A program made the position numbers and the translations under genes. A DNA stretch of 64,000 bases from Vulcanimicrobiota bacterium. Its GTDB lineage: Bacteria; Vulcanimicrobiota; Vulcanimicrobiia; Vulcanimicrobiales; Vulcanimicrobiaceae. The notes beneath the pieces are model-generated. The model was not told where the DNA came from, made no database searches, and saw nothing but the letters and a program-made list of their open reading frames with translations. Location: positions 1 through 64,000 of the forward strand of contig DAIDHQ010000014.1 in NCBI GenBank assembly GCA_027459645.1, written 5' to 3'. Shown here one piece after another: positions 7,361-16,166 of the stretch (positions are counted from its first letter, which is position 1; each line of letters begins with the position of its first letter).

Positions 7361-7369
7361 ACGGAGGCG

Positions 7370-8518
7370 ATGGAGCGTACTTCGTCCTCAAAAAATCCGG
7401 CCTATTCGAGGCGGCGCGAGTCCATAGAAGACCACGTTGCGCTGGCCCGTCGCTGGGGCGACGGTCTAGGCATACGATGGACTAACAAACTTGGTTCCAA
7501 GCCGTTCGTCGAAGACCTCATCAAAAAGCGGGTGATCGGCGGCCTATATCCCGCCGGGGCGAAGGCCAACGGCCCTGGGGTCGCTCAACGATTTCGTCCG
7601 CGCGATCTCCGTGCGTTGCTCGAAGTGCTGCGCCTCAAATCGCACGGGGCGAAGCATCGAAAGACGTGGATCATGCAGTTGTGGCTTCGTGGGCGAGATT
7701 ACGATTTGGCGTTCATTCGGGAAGTCGTTCGCATAGAAGTGCAGCGGGTAGTGACGGAGATGAAGACGACGATCTCGCCGACAGGGCGTTTTACCGGCCC
7801 ATTCGATAGGCGCGTCCGTCGCGCGTTCTCAGCCGGTCGAAGATCTAAGTACGACGAGGCGCTGAAAGTACTGAGCGCAGTGATGGTTCGGCCGACGGAG
7901 CTTCAAGAGATGGACATCGATGTTGCTTCCATCGCCCAGCTTCTCTCGGAAGACACGAGCATATCGGCGGACGAATTCGCCTCTCTACTGCAGACTTCGA
8001 TCGATGCCACGCGAGCCGGTAGACCGACGGACGAGCGCACGAATCTGCGACTCACGGAAATCATGTGCCAACTGCCAGGCGGCGAGGCTTTCGTCAAGAT
8101 GGCTACCGTTGACCCGGGATCGCTTACTACGATTGTCAATCGGATGCACGGCGCGGTCGACGATGGTTTCGGAGTTTCGGGTTTCGTCCGCGCCGTCGAG
8201 AAATGTACTGACGAAGAACTGCTCCGTGCACGCCGCTGGCATCAGGCGATCCGGTTCAACAAAATGGCATCGGTTCGAAGAAGTCTGAAGCTTGATTCCC
8301 TCACCGAAGAACAGCGACAAGCTGCGGAATTTCTCTTCGCGAACGACGCGATGTTACGCAAGTGCATACGTAGCGGCCCGGATGAAAGCGTCCTAGTTTT
8401 CGCGGCAATCTTGAACGACGAAGTTCCGGCAAAGGCACCTAACTGGAAAAGAACGATGCCGAACGTCAACACGCTGATGAAGCAACTGCGGGATGGGCCC
8501 CCGAGAGCCGAGCCCTGA
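7370..8518 (+). CDS. Hypothetical protein, 382 residues
   Basis: The protein is mostly helical and highly charged, with no signal peptide or membrane segment and no domain I recognise. The ATG has GGAGG only 2 bp upstream, too close to be ideal, and the -10 TACAAT ends 9 bp before the ATG, so the transcript may be leaderless. A downstream start is possible. The 21-bp palindrome at 7332 probably controls it. Its divergent partner is the 26-residue peptide gene, and nothing else indicates a function. Confidence 0.65.
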   Translation: MERTSSSKNPAYSRRRESIEDHVALARRWGDGLGIRWTNKLGSKPFVEDLIKKRVIGGLYPAGAKANGPGVAQRFRPRDLRALLEVLRLKSHGAKHRKTWIMQLWLRGRDYDLAFIREVVRIEVQRVVTEMKTTISPTGRFTGPFDRRVRRAFSAGRRSKYDEALKVLSAVMVRPTELQEMDIDVASIAQLLSEDTSISADEFASLLQTSIDATRAGRPTDERTNLRLTEIMCQLPGGEAFVKMATVDPGSLTTIVNRMHGAVDDGFGVSGFVRAVEKCTDEELLRARRWHQAIRFNKMASVRRSLKLDSLTEEQRQAAEFLFANDAMLRKCIRSGPDESVLVFAAILNDEVPAKAPNWKRTMPNVNTLMKQLRDGPPRAEP

Positions 8519-8561
8519 CTTGCATGTTGAGATGGCGAGAAGCTTTCCGCTGAATCCAGCT

Positions 8562-9041
8562 TTAGCTCAAAACCTTGTAGTAGATATCGTTCGCTTCTCT
8601 CGCCGCCGCTTCAAATTCGCGTATCGCATCGATGAGTTCCCGGCGCGTCCAGAGGGCGCTGCCGCTGCGACCCTCGTAGCTCAAGCCGGGCGTTCGTTCC
8701 GTTCCTGGCATCGTAATCGGCCGCGCGTGAATCAGCGTGTTCCGCCGATCTTTGAGATTGCGGAATTTGCGGGCCATCTCCTCAAGTCGTTGGGCAACTT
8801 CAGTCGACAGGGCCGAACTTGCAGCGCTCAACGCTGCATCGAAAGCGTTGGCGATCCCGCCGCCCTCTTTGCCAACATTCTCGTTCACGAACCCTGGCTT
8901 CAATTTCTCGCCTACGTAGACGACTTGCCATTCGAGCATCGCGTACATGAATACGGCGTAGCCGAGCAGGCGCACATAGTCCCCAGCGATAGGATAGGTC
9001 GGAGTGTACGTTTCGTGCTCGTCGTCGGAAGAGGCGGTCAT
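8562..9041 (-). CDS. HEPN-like helical protein (tentative)
   Basis: This 159-residue protein is almost entirely helical. Around residues 97-107 it reads KDRRNTLIHARP, which contains R-x4-H, the catalytic motif of HEPN-type ribonucleases, after a helix with several charged residues. HEPN domains are common toxins and defence effectors. No obvious antitoxin partner (MNT or similar) adjoins it, so the assignment rests on this motif and fold style alone. It converges on the gene ending at 8518. Confidence 0.45.
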   Translation of the reverse strand: MTASSDDEHETYTPTYPIAGDYVRLLGYAVFMYAMLEWQVVYVGEKLKPGFVNENVGKEGGGIANAFDAALSAASSALSTEVAQRLEEMARKFRNLKDRRNTLIHARPITMPGTERTPGLSYEGRSGSALWTRRELIDAIREFEAAAREANDIYYKVLS

Positions 9042-9222
9042 GATACATATCTTTCTACGAGTTTGGTCTAAGAGATTGAGCCGCTCTTAGAAGAACTGAA
9101 GCGCGTGCGGTCTGCCGCACACCGGGGGGCGACGTCTTTGGTGGCCGGCTCGGCCGCGCACTAATGCGGCGGGACTTATTGTCGGTTCGCTCGGCTAACT
9201 CCCGGCGACCGAGACCAACGGA

Positions 9223-9702
9223 CTATCTGAACGCGTTTCGCATCCAGATGACATCGTGGTCGCCTCGTGCCGCCGCGCACGTTCCGCAAGCCGTCGCGTA
9301 CCAACCGTTTTCGAATTTACGCAACAGACCGAACGCGCCGCACTCTTCGCACACGATGTGCGATAGCGCTTCAGCCTTTGCGAGGAGCGCATCGATCCGT
9401 TCGTTTCCTCCGCGCGAGAGGATGTTCAGATGGCCCCACTTCTCCTTGACTTCGATGAGCGCGAAATCGGGATCGGAAAACGTGGCGAGTTCGTTCGCGA
9501 CCGACGTGAAGCACGAATCGAGAAAGGGCAGCCAGCCGCGGCCCACCTCCGGTCCGTATTCCGAGAGTAGGGAGATGCCGGTACCCGGGATGCGTTCGTA
9601 TAGCGCGCGATGCTTCTTGTTGAATTCGACGTAGTCCATCGTCACCTCGACCACGATGGTGCCCGATTGCCCGGGAAATGGGACATGAGAATCATTGGGC
9701 AA
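9223..9702 (-). CDS. Hypothetical zinc-ribbon protein, operon gene 5
   Basis: The 159-residue product has a C-terminal CEECGAFG and ACGTCA pair, a CxxC-CxxC zinc ribbon around residues 118-145. Before it lies IEVKEKWGHLNILSRGG, a segment seen in small proteins of unknown function with KEKWG-type motifs. The start at 9702 overlaps the preceding gene by 11 bp. An internal ATG at 9639 (MDYVEFNKKHR) is an alternative. It is the last of five overlapping genes that include three phosphoesterases. Confidence 0.65.
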   Translation of the reverse strand: MPNDSHVPFPGQSGTIVVEVTMDYVEFNKKHRALYERIPGTGISLLSEYGPEVGRGWLPFLDSCFTSVANELATFSDPDFALIEVKEKWGHLNILSRGGNERIDALLAKAEALSHIVCEECGAFGLLRKFENGWYATACGTCAAARGDHDVIWMRNAFR

Positions 9703-10036
9703 GGCGGCGAAAAGCGAGCCTCATCCGATTGGAGCCATAGAGGGCAATCTGAGCTTCCGCCTCATGAAATGACAATACGCATTCGACGAAGATGTCGTTG
9801 TACGGAGATCGCATGGTTATGTGCACTTCTCCGCCTTTTACTTCGACGACGACGCGAAGGCAATGGTCGTCAGAGAACGTGTCGTGGGTTTCGTCATCGT
9901 CGCCATCTTCGTACGAATAGCACGCGTGAAAAACAATCCTACCATCTGAGTTGCTTTCGGCCAACGCCCGTTCGAAGCACCTGGGGTATTCAGTGAGCAG
10001 AGTGTTGATGCATCCGCTGCATGAGCCGCCGCTCAC
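9692..10036 (-). CDS. Hypothetical protein, operon gene 4
   Basis: This 114-residue protein overlaps the upstream phosphoesterase by the four bases ATGA. It has a CSGC near the start, an acidic stretch (YEDGDDDETHDTFSDD) and a beta-rich C-terminal half. I recognise no family. The tight overlap at both ends indicates it is made together with the phosphoesterases. Confidence 0.65.
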   Translation of the reverse strand: MSGGSCSGCINTLLTEYPRCFERALAESNSDGRIVFHACYSYEDGDDDETHDTFSDDHCLRVVVEVKGGEVHITMRSPYNDIFVECVLSFHEAEAQIALYGSNRMRLAFRRLAQ

Positions 10037-10680
10037 TCTTGGGCATCAGAGACGACGACCCCGCGACCTATATCTATAATCGTGGGGCGGTTTGCGACTG
10101 CGTAGTATTTTCCCGGCCGTCCGCAGATGGCGACGTTACAGAACGTGATATCGCCGATGCGCTTCCTTCCATGCCCGAAGTGCGCGTGACCGAATACGTG
10201 TAGCATTGGCTGGATGCGCATAACCGCGCGGCAGAGGTCGGTGTTGCCGATACTTACGCCCCCTCGCGAGGTTGGCGCGTCGTCGAGGATGCCGTATGGC
10301 GGGTCGTGCGACACGAGAATATCGATGCCAGGCCGGATACGCGTCTCCGGCTCCAGCCGATCGCGTGATTCGTACGGCATGCCGTAAATGCGAAGGCGCT
10401 CGAACTCGATTTCGTCATCGATCAACAGCGACCTAACGAGAATGCGCGCGACGCTTCGGTACTTGTTGGTGTGCTCGACGATACCGAGGTCGTGATTCCC
10501 GGGCACGTAGATGATGAGGCGGTAGAGATGTTCAATCGATTCGATCCAAACATTGGCCGCCACGAAATCCTTATCGGCGGTTTCGCAGAGGTCGCCGGCG
10601 ATGACCAGAATGTCGCCTGGCGGCATGGTCAGTTCGGAGAACCTACCGTGCACGTCGGAGATGCAGACCATGCGTGTCAC
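10033..10680 (-). CDS. Calcineurin-like metallophosphoesterase 3
   Basis: The 215-residue enzyme has the dinuclear metal motifs in order: SDVHG (residues ~8-12), AGDLCE, PGNHD, VSHDPP and FGHAHFGHG. It starts at a GTG that overlaps the TGA of the preceding gene (GTGA). A longer frame exists upstream but lies inside that gene. Enzymes of this class hydrolyse phosphomonoesters, phosphodiesters or nucleotides. The substrate here is unknown. It is similar in plan to the next enzyme in the operon (both have P-P-x-GILD-type loops), suggesting duplication. Confidence 0.88.
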   Translation of the reverse strand: MTRMVCISDVHGRFSELTMPPGDILVIAGDLCETADKDFVAANVWIESIEHLYRLIIYVPGNHDLGIVEHTNKYRSVARILVRSLLIDDEIEFERLRIYGMPYESRDRLEPETRIRPGIDILVSHDPPYGILDDAPTSRGGVSIGNTDLCRAVMRIQPMLHVFGHAHFGHGRKRIGDITFCNVAICGRPGKYYAVANRPTIIDIGRGVVVSDAQE

Positions 10681-11390
10681 CGTTGGACAGCCTTCATCGC
10701 GTTGCCGTCCCAATCGATAACCATCGGGATCTGCACCGGATCGTACAAATGGTCGCACGTGCATGCATTGACGTAGAGCACGTCGCCGACGCGCTGCGCC
10801 CCGTGACCTTCATGGATGTGCCCGAACACGTGCAGTTTCAGTTGCTTCAACTGCAGGATGCGCTCGCGCAACTGCGGACAGCCCACGTGCTTCCGGCGCA
10901 ACGTTTCATCGAGAATGCCGAACGGCGGCCCGTGAGTGATGAGTATATGCGTATCGTCCGGGATCGCCGCCCACCTTTTTTTGGCTTGCTGCTCGCCCGC
11001 TGGCCCCGGAAGAAAATTGAACGCCCAGTCGTGGAACCACGGAGTGAACGGCGATCCATAGATGTTCAAGCCAGCGACGGTGACCGACTCATCGATGAGG
11101 GTTCGTACCCGTTTGAACTTCGCATCGAGCACGCCGCGGAGTTCTGGAAGTTGTTCGAACCCGAAGTCATGGTTCCCCGGAATGGCGATGACATGCTCGT
11201 GGGGCATCTTATTCAGCCACGCATAAGCATCGAAGAGTTGATTGGGCTTTCCCGTATCGGTCAGATCGCCGGCATGAATCAGGATGTCGCCGTCCGGAAC
11301 GAAGTCGGTGGGAATCGAATCGTCTTCACCCGCGCGACGGCCGATTTTCGCGTTGTAGGAATGGGTGTCTGAAATTGCCACTATGCGCAT
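10677..11390 (-). CDS. Calcineurin-like metallophosphoesterase 2
   Basis: This 237-residue protein begins MRIVAISDTHS and shows HAGDLTD, PGNHDFG, ITHGPPFGILD and FGHIHEGHG, the complete set of metal ligands of the family. Its ATG overlaps the end of the upstream phosphoesterase by 10 bp. The HGPPFGILD and DPPYGILD loops shared with the third enzyme mark the two as paralogues. Proteins of this type are usually cytoplasmic nucleotide or phosphodiester hydrolases. The true substrate is not evident. Confidence 0.9.
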   Translation of the reverse strand: MRIVAISDTHSYNAKIGRRAGEDDSIPTDFVPDGDILIHAGDLTDTGKPNQLFDAYAWLNKMPHEHVIAIPGNHDFGFEQLPELRGVLDAKFKRVRTLIDESVTVAGLNIYGSPFTPWFHDWAFNFLPGPAGEQQAKKRWAAIPDDTHILITHGPPFGILDETLRRKHVGCPQLRERILQLKQLKLHVFGHIHEGHGAQRVGDVLYVNACTCDHLYDPVQIPMVIDWDGNAMKAVQR

Positions 11391-11914
11391 GAAGCGAGCG
11401 CCTCGCGTACGTCGTCGAGCGTAATCGGTCGAAAGTCCCATACGTCCACGCCGACGTTGACGCACCCGCTCAACACTTTCCACTTTTCGTGGATGTGGCC
11501 GCACAGCGCAAGGTCGTATTCGGACGGCGGCTCGGGACGACGCAGGTCGCGCGCGTCGTTACTGAACAGCGGATAGTGGTTCATCCAGATGCGCGTTCCA
11601 TCGATGACGCGCACGATGTTCTCGTGGACTTCGTCGAAGCCGACTTCGCACATCCGCTCGGTACCCTTGTCGTGGTTGCCGCGAACGAGAATTTTGGTCC
11701 CGTGCAGCTTCTTGCAGAACTGATGCCAATGCGCGGAATCGCCCATGGCGAAGTCCCCAAGATAATACACGATGTCGCGCGGTCCCACGACTTCGTTCCA
11801 GCGGCGAATCATTTCGCGGTTCATCTCCTCGACCGACTGGAACGGCCGATTGCAATACCGGATGATGTTGGCGTGCGCGAAATGGTGATCTGACGAAAAG
11901 AAGACGGCGGCCAT
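11381..11914 (-). CDS. Calcineurin-like metallophosphoesterase 1
   Basis: The 177-residue product begins MAAVFFSSDHHFAHANIIRY and has LGDFAMG, RGNHDKG, MNHYPL and CGHIHEKWK. The SDHHFxHxNII start is typical of a short phosphoesterase group often found in phages and mobile elements. It is the first gene of the five-gene overlapping operon that runs down to 9223. The chosen ATG removes a 13-codon upstream extension that would reach further toward the next gene. Confidence 0.88.
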   Translation of the reverse strand: MAAVFFSSDHHFAHANIIRYCNRPFQSVEEMNREMIRRWNEVVGPRDIVYYLGDFAMGDSAHWHQFCKKLHGTKILVRGNHDKGTERMCEVGFDEVHENIVRVIDGTRIWMNHYPLFSNDARDLRRPEPPSEYDLALCGHIHEKWKVLSGCVNVGVDVWDFRPITLDDVREALASCA

Positions 11915-11957
11915 GGGCGGTCGATGGTAACGTCGATCTGTCGCCGCCGTCAAGGCC

Positions 11958-12392
11958 TCACTTCACGCGGTCGAACACCATTGCGTGCGCCGCAGCTTCC
12001 GCGGCGATCATCTTATCCGCGTTCGCATCGCCGGTCGCAGGCTCCACGGGCGATATGTAGAGCCGGTCGTTCTTGATTTCCGTCTTGAAGATCTGTGCAT
12101 CACCGTTCTGGGTGATGCGGATCTCGCCGTTTCCGAGCGTTTCATACGGCGCGGTCTCGTGCCGAGGCTTAGCCGCTTCCTTCTGGGCTTCCGGGGACAT
12201 GTAAGCGCTGAACAGGCCGGACGGGATGAACGTGAGCACGACCTTGTCGTTCGTGAACGTGAGATCCGTCCAGTTCGGTCCAACGTCCTGCGTCTGCGTT
12301 CCTTCGCGATGCCAAGTGCCCACGATGTTCGGGTGCGACGAACATGCCGAAAGGACCATGACGATGAAGAGCGCTAAGGCACGTTTGTACAT
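11958..12392 (-). CDS. Small lipoprotein
   Basis: The protein (144 residues) begins MYKRALALFIVMVLSACSS, a signal peptide with an LSAC lipobox, so it should be lipid-anchored. The mature part, NIVGTWHREGTQTQDVGPNW and onward, looks like a small beta-barrel or lipocalin-like fold with regular strands. GAGG lies upstream, and an adjacent TTG one codon earlier could also serve as start. The function is unknown. Confidence 0.7.
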   Translation of the reverse strand: MYKRALALFIVMVLSACSSHPNIVGTWHREGTQTQDVGPNWTDLTFTNDKVVLTFIPSGLFSAYMSPEAQKEAAKPRHETAPYETLGNGEIRITQNGDAQIFKTEIKNDRLYISPVEPATGDANADKMIAAEAAAHAMVFDRVK

Positions 12393-12399
12393 CAAATAT

Positions 12400-12885
12400 C
12401 TACCTCAGAAGGAAGTCGTGGTTGCAACGGAAGCAATGTACGGAGCGACGCCAGCGTTCGATATTGGGGCGCGCAACCAAGTCGTTATATAGCCGAACCT
12501 TGTTTCGTTGTTTCCGGTATAAGAGAACGACGACTGGAATGGCAAGATAGAAGGAGAGTAGGAGCACGGCAGCGCCGATTTGCCCTATGATCTTTACGTC
12601 GGAAATCATCATGAGCCGGCCGCCGAGCGAGAGAGCAATGAAGACCGCGAAGAAGAGCAGAATCCACCGAAAGACGCCAGCACGTTTTTCTTCCGGCGGT
12701 GCCTTTGATCGAGCGAGATCCGTCATGCCACTATGGCTCGTATAGCCGCCCACAGGTACAGCTTTACCGTCAACATAGGCGGTTCCGTAGCTCGTGCTGC
12801 CGCCGCTATATCGCCCGCTATCGTAGATGCTCGCAAACGATTGGGTGTTGTCGCTCCCGCAACTCGGGCACGCGTACGCGTTCAT
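12400..12885 (-). CDS. Zinc-ribbon membrane protein
   Basis: This 161-residue protein starts MNAYACPSCGSDNTQSF, a CxxC pair that pairs with CFRC near the C-terminus (SVHCFRCNHDFLLR), making a split zinc ribbon. Two membrane segments lie between (WILLFFAVFIALSL and AAVLLLSFYLAIPVVVLL). Its ATG overlaps the TGA of the S53 peptidase gene as ATGA, so translation of the two is probably coupled. I know no specific role for this architecture. Confidence 0.7.
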   Translation of the reverse strand: MNAYACPSCGSDNTQSFASIYDSGRYSGGSTSYGTAYVDGKAVPVGGYTSHSGMTDLARSKAPPEEKRAGVFRWILLFFAVFIALSLGGRLMMISDVKIIGQIGAAVLLLSFYLAIPVVVLLYRKQRNKVRLYNDLVARPNIERWRRSVHCFRCNHDFLLR

Positions 12886-14564
12886 CGAATGCCTTGAGTG
12901 TTGCCGATCAGCGCGAAGCACGATGTGTATCGCGGTCGAGGATCGTACGCGCATGCGCGGTGAAATTGCGTCGTCGCAGGAGCCATGCGAATCGTTCTGC
13001 GTGCCGCATACATGGGCTGCACGAGCGACTGCAACGAGCCGCCCAACCCGTTCGGTGTGCCGAGTCCGGCGGGAGCGTTGTACCCGCTGCCGGCGGTGCA
13101 GAGATACGACGGCGAGCACGTACCGTTCGCTCCGGAGAGAACCGGATAGAGATTCTGCGGGTGCAGATAGGGATACGAGGTCGCGACGACCGACGACTCA
13201 TTCCCAGCGAGCGCGTACATGCCGGCGACGATGGGTGCAGAGATGCTTGTACCGCCGACAATACCCCACGGTAGCTTCGAAGGAGGTAGCGGAATCGTTG
13301 GATTGGTGAAGTAGAAGGCGATTCCGGTCGTCTGATCGCCATCCGCCGCGACGTCGTTCATCGTGCGCTTCGAACAACCGCTATCGGTCTGCCACGACGG
13401 CTTCGGCTCGTAGAGGCTGCACCCGCTGCCGGTTCCGGGCCAAACCGTTTCCGTCCACCCGCGGGCGTTCGACGCCGTGACAAGCCTAGTGCCACCGACC
13501 GCGGTGACGTACGGAGACGCGGCGGGATACTGCGTGCCATATCCGCTGTCGCCTGCGGCCGCGACGAACACGACTCCAGGATGGTTGAAATGTATATCTT
13601 CCGCCGTCTCACCACTGTACTCGGGGCTGCCGTACGACATGGTGACGACGTTCGCACCGAGCGACACCGCAGCGTCGACCGCAGCGTCTAGATTGTTGCT
13701 GTAGCTGTCGTTCGATTCGACAAGAAGAATCTTGCAATTCGGGCAGACCGCCGAAACGGCATCGAGGTCCGTCGAGATTTCGCCAGCCCATGCCCAGTTC
13801 ACGGACGGTAACGGCGATGCCGAGCCGGTTTGATTGACTTTCTTGAAGCATCCGTTCGCGCTCGTGCACGCTGGAAGCCCGAACTCCTTACGATAGACGG
13901 CAAGATCGGATTCAGCGTTCGGATCGTCGTACGCATCGATGATGGCGATGGTCTGACCGTTGCCCGCGGTGAGCGCGGGAAGGTTGTACGCGGCCCACAG
14001 ATCGCACGGCTCGTAGTCGTCCAAAACCTGCGAGAGGCTATCGTTTGACGTGTCGCATCCGGGACCGCTTAACGCGAGCTGCGCGTTCGAAACGCCGGCG
14101 GCCGACGCGGTGATCGTCGTTCCGCGATATTGCGAGGAGCCGTTGTACGAAAGCATGACCGCTTGCGTCGACGATGTGACGGTGGTCGGCGAGAGGATCG
14201 TGCCGCCGCTCGGATCGTTGTTGGCGAGCGTAATTGCCGTCGGATACGTGCCCGTTATCGCTACATGCGAGGCCGTATACGCCGTGACGGTGATCGGCAC
14301 GCTCGTGGGCGTTCCGGAAACGATGCTGCCGTTCGTCGTTACCGTCATGCTCGCGATGCCCGGCGTGGGCTGCGAAGTAGGCGTCGCCGTCGGCTTGGCG
14401 GTGGGGGTCGTGGTTGGAGTGGCCGTCGGCGTGCTTCCCGGGCCGGGATTCGAGGTGCTAGACGGTCCGGGAGCCGGAATCGAAGACGAACCGCCTCCTC
14501 CTCCACCGCCCCCGCATCCGGCAAGCAGCGCGACGAGGACGAGCGGAAACGCGAGCTTCTTCAA
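12882..14564 (-). CDS. Secreted S53 (sedolisin) peptidase with lipobox
   Basis: The start is a TTG with GGGAG 7 bp upstream, giving MKKLAFPLVLVALLAGC followed by a run of glycines: a lipoprotein signal. A Pro/Thr linker and an Ig-like region (ASMTVTTNGSIVSG) precede the catalytic domain. Sedolisin residues are visible: EISTD (Glu and Asp four apart), then DSGYG and SGTSISAP with the catalytic Ser. Sedolisins are acid-active serine-carboxyl peptidases, and they are common in acid-soil bacteria. No large prodomain is apparent. The enzyme has 560 residues. Confidence 0.88.
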   Translation of the reverse strand: MKKLAFPLVLVALLAGCGGGGGGGGSSSIPAPGPSSTSNPGPGSTPTATPTTTPTAKPTATPTSQPTPGIASMTVTTNGSIVSGTPTSVPITVTAYTASHVAITGTYPTAITLANNDPSGGTILSPTTVTSSTQAVMLSYNGSSQYRGTTITASAAGVSNAQLALSGPGCDTSNDSLSQVLDDYEPCDLWAAYNLPALTAGNGQTIAIIDAYDDPNAESDLAVYRKEFGLPACTSANGCFKKVNQTGSASPLPSVNWAWAGEISTDLDAVSAVCPNCKILLVESNDSYSNNLDAAVDAAVSLGANVVTMSYGSPEYSGETAEDIHFNHPGVVFVAAAGDSGYGTQYPAASPYVTAVGGTRLVTASNARGWTETVWPGTGSGCSLYEPKPSWQTDSGCSKRTMNDVAADGDQTTGIAFYFTNPTIPLPPSKLPWGIVGGTSISAPIVAGMYALAGNESSVVATSYPYLHPQNLYPVLSGANGTCSPSYLCTAGSGYNAPAGLGTPNGLGGSLQSLVQPMYAARRTIRMAPATTQFHRACAYDPRPRYTSCFALIGNTQGIR

Positions 14565-14698
14565 GGCGGAACTCCCGATCGGACAGCAGGTGAGCGGTCG
14601 ATGATTCCGCACGAGTTTTTCAACGCCTCCCGAATGGGAACTTTGTGACTGTGTAACGGGAGGCCGCAAAGAGCGATGCGGCTACGAACGGGTCGGTC

Positions 14699-15040
14699 GT
14701 GGGGAAGACCACGATCGGAGCGGCTCTGAAGGCCGCGCGTCTCGACGCCGGTATGTCGCAACGCGATTTGGCGAAAGCGACCGGCCTCGCTTTGGGTCAG
14801 ATCTCGCAGCTCGAGTCGGGCGTACGAGGCCGACCCTCGTTCGACATCGTCGCGAAGGTGGCCGTAGCCACGGGTGCGTCGCTCGACGCTATCGCTGCGG
14901 CGGTAGGCTTCGCGGTGAACCCCGAAGCGAACGGGCCGACCTCGGGTCAAATGGCCAAGCGGATTGAAAGGGCGCACCGCGAGGCGCAGGCCCTCGCCGA
15001 CGACCTGGCTTCAATCGCGGCAAAGCGTCCGAAGAACTGA
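14699..15040 (+). CDS. XRE-family helix-turn-helix regulator
   Basis: Residues 8-65 of this 113-residue protein form a Cro/C1-type helix-turn-helix: LKAARLDAGMSQRDLAKATG, then LALGQISQLESGVRG. A helical tail (AKRIERAHREAQALADDLAS) could mediate dimerisation. It starts at GTG and is divergent from the S53 gene, with about 135 bp between, so it could regulate itself or the neighbouring genes. Confidence 0.85.
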   Translation: MGKTTIGAALKAARLDAGMSQRDLAKATGLALGQISQLESGVRGRPSFDIVAKVAVATGASLDAIAAAVGFAVNPEANGPTSGQMAKRIERAHREAQALADDLASIAAKRPKN

Positions 15041-15170
15041 CAGTAAGTCGCGCCGCATTTCTGCACTTCCGTCGCAGCCGTCCCCTTGATCGAACCTTTA
15101 CAATTCGACCCCCCGAAAATCGTCCCATGCCCCTTTTGCAGGCCGATCCTGCCATGATCTCATATCCGGG

Positions 15171-16100
15171 ATGCCAGCCCGCAAGCGCCGGTCCGAACTC
15201 CAGAACGTGGCGATCCTCGATCCCCACGCGTTCGACCGTGCCGTCATGGAACTGCTGGACGAGAAACTCGCGGAGATCGAAGCCCTGCCGCGGTATCGAG
15301 ACCAAAGCTACGTCGACGACGACGGTGTCCACCATGCTCGCGGAGGTGTGTGGAACGATCGGACGGGCCGAGCTGCGGAGGGCTACAGCAAAGCCGACGT
15401 CGAGGACATCCGTGGGTCGCTCCACGAGCTGGGATTGACCATGTCGTTTGAGGATGCGGATGCGATGATGTCGGAATACTTTCGGAGCGGCGCGCTTCGG
15501 TTATCGTTGCAGCTCCAAAATGAACCACCACCTCGGACGAAGTCGCCGATAGTGGAAGTCGAGGAACTTGGGCGCGAGCGATATCGTGTCGGCAACGAGG
15601 TCGTTTCGTTCAACGGACGTCGCGCTCGCTGCACGTGTCGGCCCGACAGGTGCGAACATGAAGTAGTCGTTCGTGCCCGCCGTTCGTCTTGGGATCCAAA
15701 GATTGAAGCGTTCGCCGTCAAAGACGCATCGAAAGGGATGATCGTCGCTCGAATCGTTCACGCCCTCAAATCGCTTCCGGACGTCGAAGCTCGACACAAC
15801 GGCCGACGGCCGTTCTCTCCGAAGCAGCGGCTCGTAGCGCTCGTGATTGCTCGTCTGTTCGCGGATGAAGAGCTAAAAGAGGCGGCAAACGCGGCCGTCA
15901 TAGCCGGCTTCATGCCTCGCTTTCCGACGCGTTCCATTTGGACGTTCAAAAAAGACGAAGTGACTCTCGAGTTGGCGGCTCGCGCTTACCAACGAATCGG
16001 AAACCGCCCTAAGATGCGCCCGACCGACGACCCGGTAAAAGCACTTATTGCTGTTGCGTCTCGCCTGCGAAGCGACATCCGCGCAACGACCGTGGCTTAA
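15171..16100 (+). CDS. SWIM zinc-finger protein
   Basis: This 309-residue protein contains FNGRRARCTCRPDRCEHEVV near residue 145. That is the CxC-x4-CxH pattern of SWIM zinc fingers, which bind DNA or proteins. A helical C-terminal domain follows, and the first 100 residues are unrecognised. SWIM-like fingers also appear in the proteins at 25152 and 25481 near the transposase, though with different surroundings. Its role in the island is unknown. Confidence 0.7.
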   Translation: MPARKRRSELQNVAILDPHAFDRAVMELLDEKLAEIEALPRYRDQSYVDDDGVHHARGGVWNDRTGRAAEGYSKADVEDIRGSLHELGLTMSFEDADAMMSEYFRSGALRLSLQLQNEPPPRTKSPIVEVEELGRERYRVGNEVVSFNGRRARCTCRPDRCEHEVVVRARRSSWDPKIEAFAVKDASKGMIVARIVHALKSLPDVEARHNGRRPFSPKQRLVALVIARLFADEELKEAANAAVIAGFMPRFPTRSIWTFKKDEVTLELAARAYQRIGNRPKMRPTDDPVKALIAVASRLRSDIRATTVA

Positions 16101-16166
16101 GGACGACCCGTCACAATATTGTGAAAGCGGAGGAAACCTTGCCGGTCCCCTCCGCGGTGAAAGGCG

